DNA from: Methanosarcinales archaeon
GTDB lineage: Archaea; Halobacteriota; Syntropharchaeia; Alkanophagales; Methanospirareceae
DNA: 7,217 nt
Direction of reading: 5' to 3'
Assembly: GCA_009618475.1 (NCBI GenBank)
Contig: WJOV01000083.1
Span: 1 to 7,217, forward strand
Shown here: positions 5,719-7,217 of the stretch, one piece after another
Position numbering within the stretch: the first letter of the stretch is position 1
How the letters are laid out: each line of letters begins with the position of its first letter
The notes under the pieces: model-generated
The model's input: only the letters and a program-made list of their open reading frames with translations
The model's database searches: none
Told to the model about the DNA's origin: nothing
Position numbers and translations under genes: made by a program

Positions 5719-5923
5719 TTACTTCCACCGCAGAAATTTCGACTACTTCGCGCAACCCTTTTGCTTCCTGATTAAGCACTTCTAACACTGCTTCAATCGC
5801 TTCTCTTATATTATTAAGGGCTTCTTCCTTTGATTCACCTTGGCTAATCGCACCTGGCAATTCGAGGCATTGAGCGGAATATCCGCCTTCCTCTTCTTTT
5901 TCAAGGATTATTGTATACTTCAT
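5711..5923 (-). CDS. hicB: HicB-type antitoxin
   Basis: A 70-residue partner that binds and inactivates HicA. The partial RNase-H-like HicB fold is recognisable from KYTIILEKEEEGGYSAQCLE, LPGAISQGESKEEALNNIRE and AIEAVLEVL: the strand with E-x-x-G-G-Y, the L-P-G turn, then G-x-(S/T)-x-x-E-A-x-x-N. No separate C-terminal DNA-binding domain is present, so autoregulation may be weak or need HicA. The start is the ATG at 5923. The frame is open to a TTG at 5929, but the ATG lies 26 bp downstream of the centre of a TTTATATAT box and has no Shine-Dalgarno, which suits a leaderless mRNA. Confidence 0.9.
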   Translation of the reverse strand: MKYTIILEKEEEGGYSAQCLELPGAISQGESKEEALNNIREAIEAVLEVLNQEAKGLREVVEISAVEVSV

Positions 5924-5944
5924 GGTCAAATCTTATGTTGGTTC

Positions 5945-5953
5945 ATATATAAA
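5945..5953 (-). promoter_or_regulatory. TATA box of hicBA (leaderless spacing)
   Basis: On the minus strand TTTATATAT is centred about 26 bp before the hicB ATG at 5923. This is the canonical distance from an archaeal TATA box to the transcription start, so the mRNA would begin at or next to the start codon. The absence of a Shine-Dalgarno supports this. The inferred IS end begins only 15 bp upstream of the box. Confidence 0.6.
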
Positions 5954-5967
5954 TAATTCCCTTACGA

Positions 5968-6382
5968 GGCTGTCCCACAATTACCCAAAACCCTATGATA
6001 ACATTCTGCAGGCACATATAAAAAACAATACTTTCATTCCAACATTCATGCACATTTAGAATCCGTCCGTTCTCAATTGTTTTTTAGTTATAATAAAGAA
6101 GTGGAGAATAAGTACCGGTCCAACCCCGGCAATCCCGCGCATATTCACGCCGGATGCTGCTAAGACTGGTTATAATGGCGTCTATTGATGCCGTGTGGTC
6201 GTCGAGAAAGATTGCAAAGTTAGCACACGCAAATGTAGTTTATATGTATCTAACCGGGAATGATAAGCCAGATTTCAGAACAATCTGCAATTTCAAAAAA
6301 GGACGGTAAAGAGCTGATTGAAACAGCGTTCAAAAAGACCGTCGCGATTGCTAAAGCGTCATACGGTATGAACTGTAACTAA
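5968..6382 (+). mobile_element. Truncated IS1182-type insertion sequence remnant
   Basis: GGCTGTCCCACAATTACC at 5968-5985 resembles the terminal inverted repeat of elements in this group, many of which begin GGGCTGTCCCA. About 110 bp further in, the degraded transposase reading starts on the plus strand. No complementary right-hand repeat (GGGACAGCC) is seen before the permease gene at 6430, so only the left part of the element remains. The 5986-6076 stretch holds nothing else I can name, apart from AT-rich leader sequence. Confidence 0.5.
6077..6382 (+). pseudogene. IS1182-family transposase N-terminal remnant, two frameshifts
   Basis: Three consecutive pieces in alternating frames rebuild one conserved region. 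Frame A (6077 to about 6150) reads SYNKEVENKYRSNPGNPAHI, like the 'Y-x-x-x-G-x-P-A-Y-H-P' region. Frame B (about 6150-6306) reads MLLRLVIMASIDAV, WSSRKIAKLAHANVVYMYLT, then GNDKPDFRTICNFKK. This is the strongly conserved 'GxRSSRKI...YLTGNxxPDFRTIxxFRK' block. Frame A resumes (6308-6382) as KELIETAFKKTVAIAKASYG and ends at TAA. The DDE catalytic core that should follow is absent, so the gene cannot make an active transposase. The match is from memory but the block is distinctive. Confidence 0.8.
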
Positions 6383-6429
6383 CGACGAAACGCCACGAAA
6401 CGGAGAGTCAAAAAGTTCTAAGAACCTCG

Positions 6430-7217
6430 TTATTCATACCGTAACGCATCAACCGGCTTGAGCTTTGAGGCTCGATAGGCGGGAATCACGCCAGCTGCCA
6501 TGGCAATCCCCATTGCAAGGAGCACTGCGAACATCAACAGTAGGGGTGTAATTACTGTTGTCATCTCGCCACCCATCCCCATAAGCTGCATGCCAAGGAG
6601 CGGCAGTAATAACGAGATAGCAGAACCGAGACAAATCCCCAATATCCCTCCTACCAGGCCAATTATTGCAGAATTCAATAAGAAGATCATCATGATGTCG
6701 CCGTTCTTTGCCCCGATCGCTTTCATAATTCCGATCTCCCTGGTTTTCTCGAGCACTGACGTAAACATCGTGTTTGCTATACTCACTCCCCCGACCAGCA
6801 ATGAAACCGCCGCAATCGCTTCTAAAAACAAGGACATGGTTTGTGTAACGCTAGTTATGGTCTCTTGCATGGATTTTGGTGAATTTATACGAAAATCTTT
6901 TTTGCTTTCGGTAAGATGCCGTGAAATCAGTAACTTCTGCTCGGCCTCTGCCATAATCTCCTCGACATCATCCGCGTTTTCTGCCTTAATAGTAATCGAA
7001 TCAAACTTCTCTTCGCCAACATCCTCCAGAGTATCTCGCGCAGCTTCAATAGGCATGATTATCTTCCGGTCGTCTTCGCCAAAAGTTCCACTTTCTTGTA
7101 AAATGCCCACGATCTTGAATGCTTTGCCTTCAATGGTAATCATTCTGTTCACGATCAGGGGTTGTTTGAACGTATCTTCGGCTATGCTGTTTCCAACAAC
7201 AACGACGTTATAGTCTG
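6430..7217 (-). CDS. MacB/FtsX-type ABC transporter permease, C-terminal part
   Basis: The frame is open to the right window edge, so the start lies outside; about 262 codons are visible. The first part (VVVVGNSIAEDTF, FKIVGILQESGTFG) belongs to the extracytoplasmic MacB core domain. Three C-terminal membrane helices follow: MSLFLEAIAAVSLLVGGVSI, then FLLNSAIIGLVGGILGICLG, then LLLMFAVLLAMGIAMAAGVI. Between the first two is the cytoplasmic coupling stretch EKTREIGIMKAIGAKN, typical of this family, and the protein ends YRASKLKPVDALRYE as these permeases do. The first helix and much of the periplasmic domain are expected beyond 7217, as is a partner ATPase. It probably exports or extracts a lipid, peptide or protein; the substrate is not readable. 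Starts at 7152 (GTG) or 7143 (ATG) are internal and should be ignored. Confidence 0.9.
   Translation of the reverse strand, partial: DYNVVVVGNSIAEDTFKQPLIVNRMITIEGKAFKIVGILQESGTFGEDDRKIIMPIEAARDTLEDVGEEKFDSITIKAENADDVEEIMAEAEQKLLISRHLTESKKDFRINSPKSMQETITSVTQTMSLFLEAIAAVSLLVGGVSIANTMFTSVLEKTREIGIMKAIGAKNGDIMMIFLLNSAIIGLVGGILGICLGSAISLLLPLLGMQLMGMGGEMTTVITPLLLMFAVLLAMGIAMAAGVIPAYRASKLKPVDALRYE

Noticed and set aside
6385..6402. ACGAAACG direct repeat (6385-6392, 6395-6402)
   Set aside because: Two 8-bp copies 10 bp apart can arise by chance and no boundary or site could be tied to them.
6500..7213. Plus-strand 237-codon frame
   Set aside because: Exact antisense of the MacB/FtsX permease; hydrophobicity mirrors the real helices and no start signal is seen.
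1..7217. CRISPR array, tRNA or rRNA genes
   Set aside because: No regularly spaced repeats, no tRNA-like cloverleaf with TTCGA-type arm, and no rRNA signature sequence were recognised on either strand.

Overview
The window looks archaeal, most likely from a euryarchaeon. The signs are TATA-like boxes (the hicB box sits at leaderless spacing), a VapBC pair, a HicBA pair, a stand-alone Mut7-C RNase, an MthK-like K+ channel and a small MGMT. Assignment to a particular lineage, for example a methanogen or ANME relative, would be guesswork from 7 kb. Gene calls come from reading translations and recognising family motifs; no search was run.

Layout, left to right. Bases 1-589 (minus) hold an endonuclease V gene whose catalytic core is intact. 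Its C-terminus is replaced in frame by what looks like the maturase end of a group II intron reverse transcriptase, and it runs off the left edge. Bases 590-835 are intergenic, with nested inverted repeats and the promoter/RBS of a plus-strand vapB-vapC toxin-antitoxin pair (836-1488). Converging on vapC are a minus-strand Mut7-C RNase (1551-2075) and an O6-methylguanine-DNA methyltransferase (2090-2467). The methyltransferase tail runs into a short repeat cluster. A 33-bp divergent promoter region with a 14-bp palindromic TATA element separates it from a plus-strand two-gene operon: a membrane-anchored spermidine-synthase-like protein (2501-4228) and an MthK-type K+ channel with an RCK domain (4230-5201).

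The right third is mobile or decaying territory. On the minus strand, hicB and hicA (5711-5923, 5479-5718) are followed in the same direction by a clan AA (retropepsin-like) aspartyl protease remnant interrupted by one TAA (5209-5466). Bases 5968-6382 carry a degraded IS1182-type transposase with two frameshifts and a truncated end, which starts next to the hicBA promoter. A MacB/FtsX-type ABC transporter permease (6430-7217, minus) runs off the right edge.

Functionally the window mixes nucleic-acid repair or alkylation genes (Endo V, MGMT), RNA-cleaving proteins (VapC, HicA, probably Mut7-C) and membrane functions (K+ channel with SpeE-like partner, ABC permease). I see no clear new multi-gene defence system. 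The items most worth checking are the Endo V/maturase fusion, the SpeE-like/K+ channel operon with non-canonical active-site residues, and the interrupted aspartyl protease behind hicBA.
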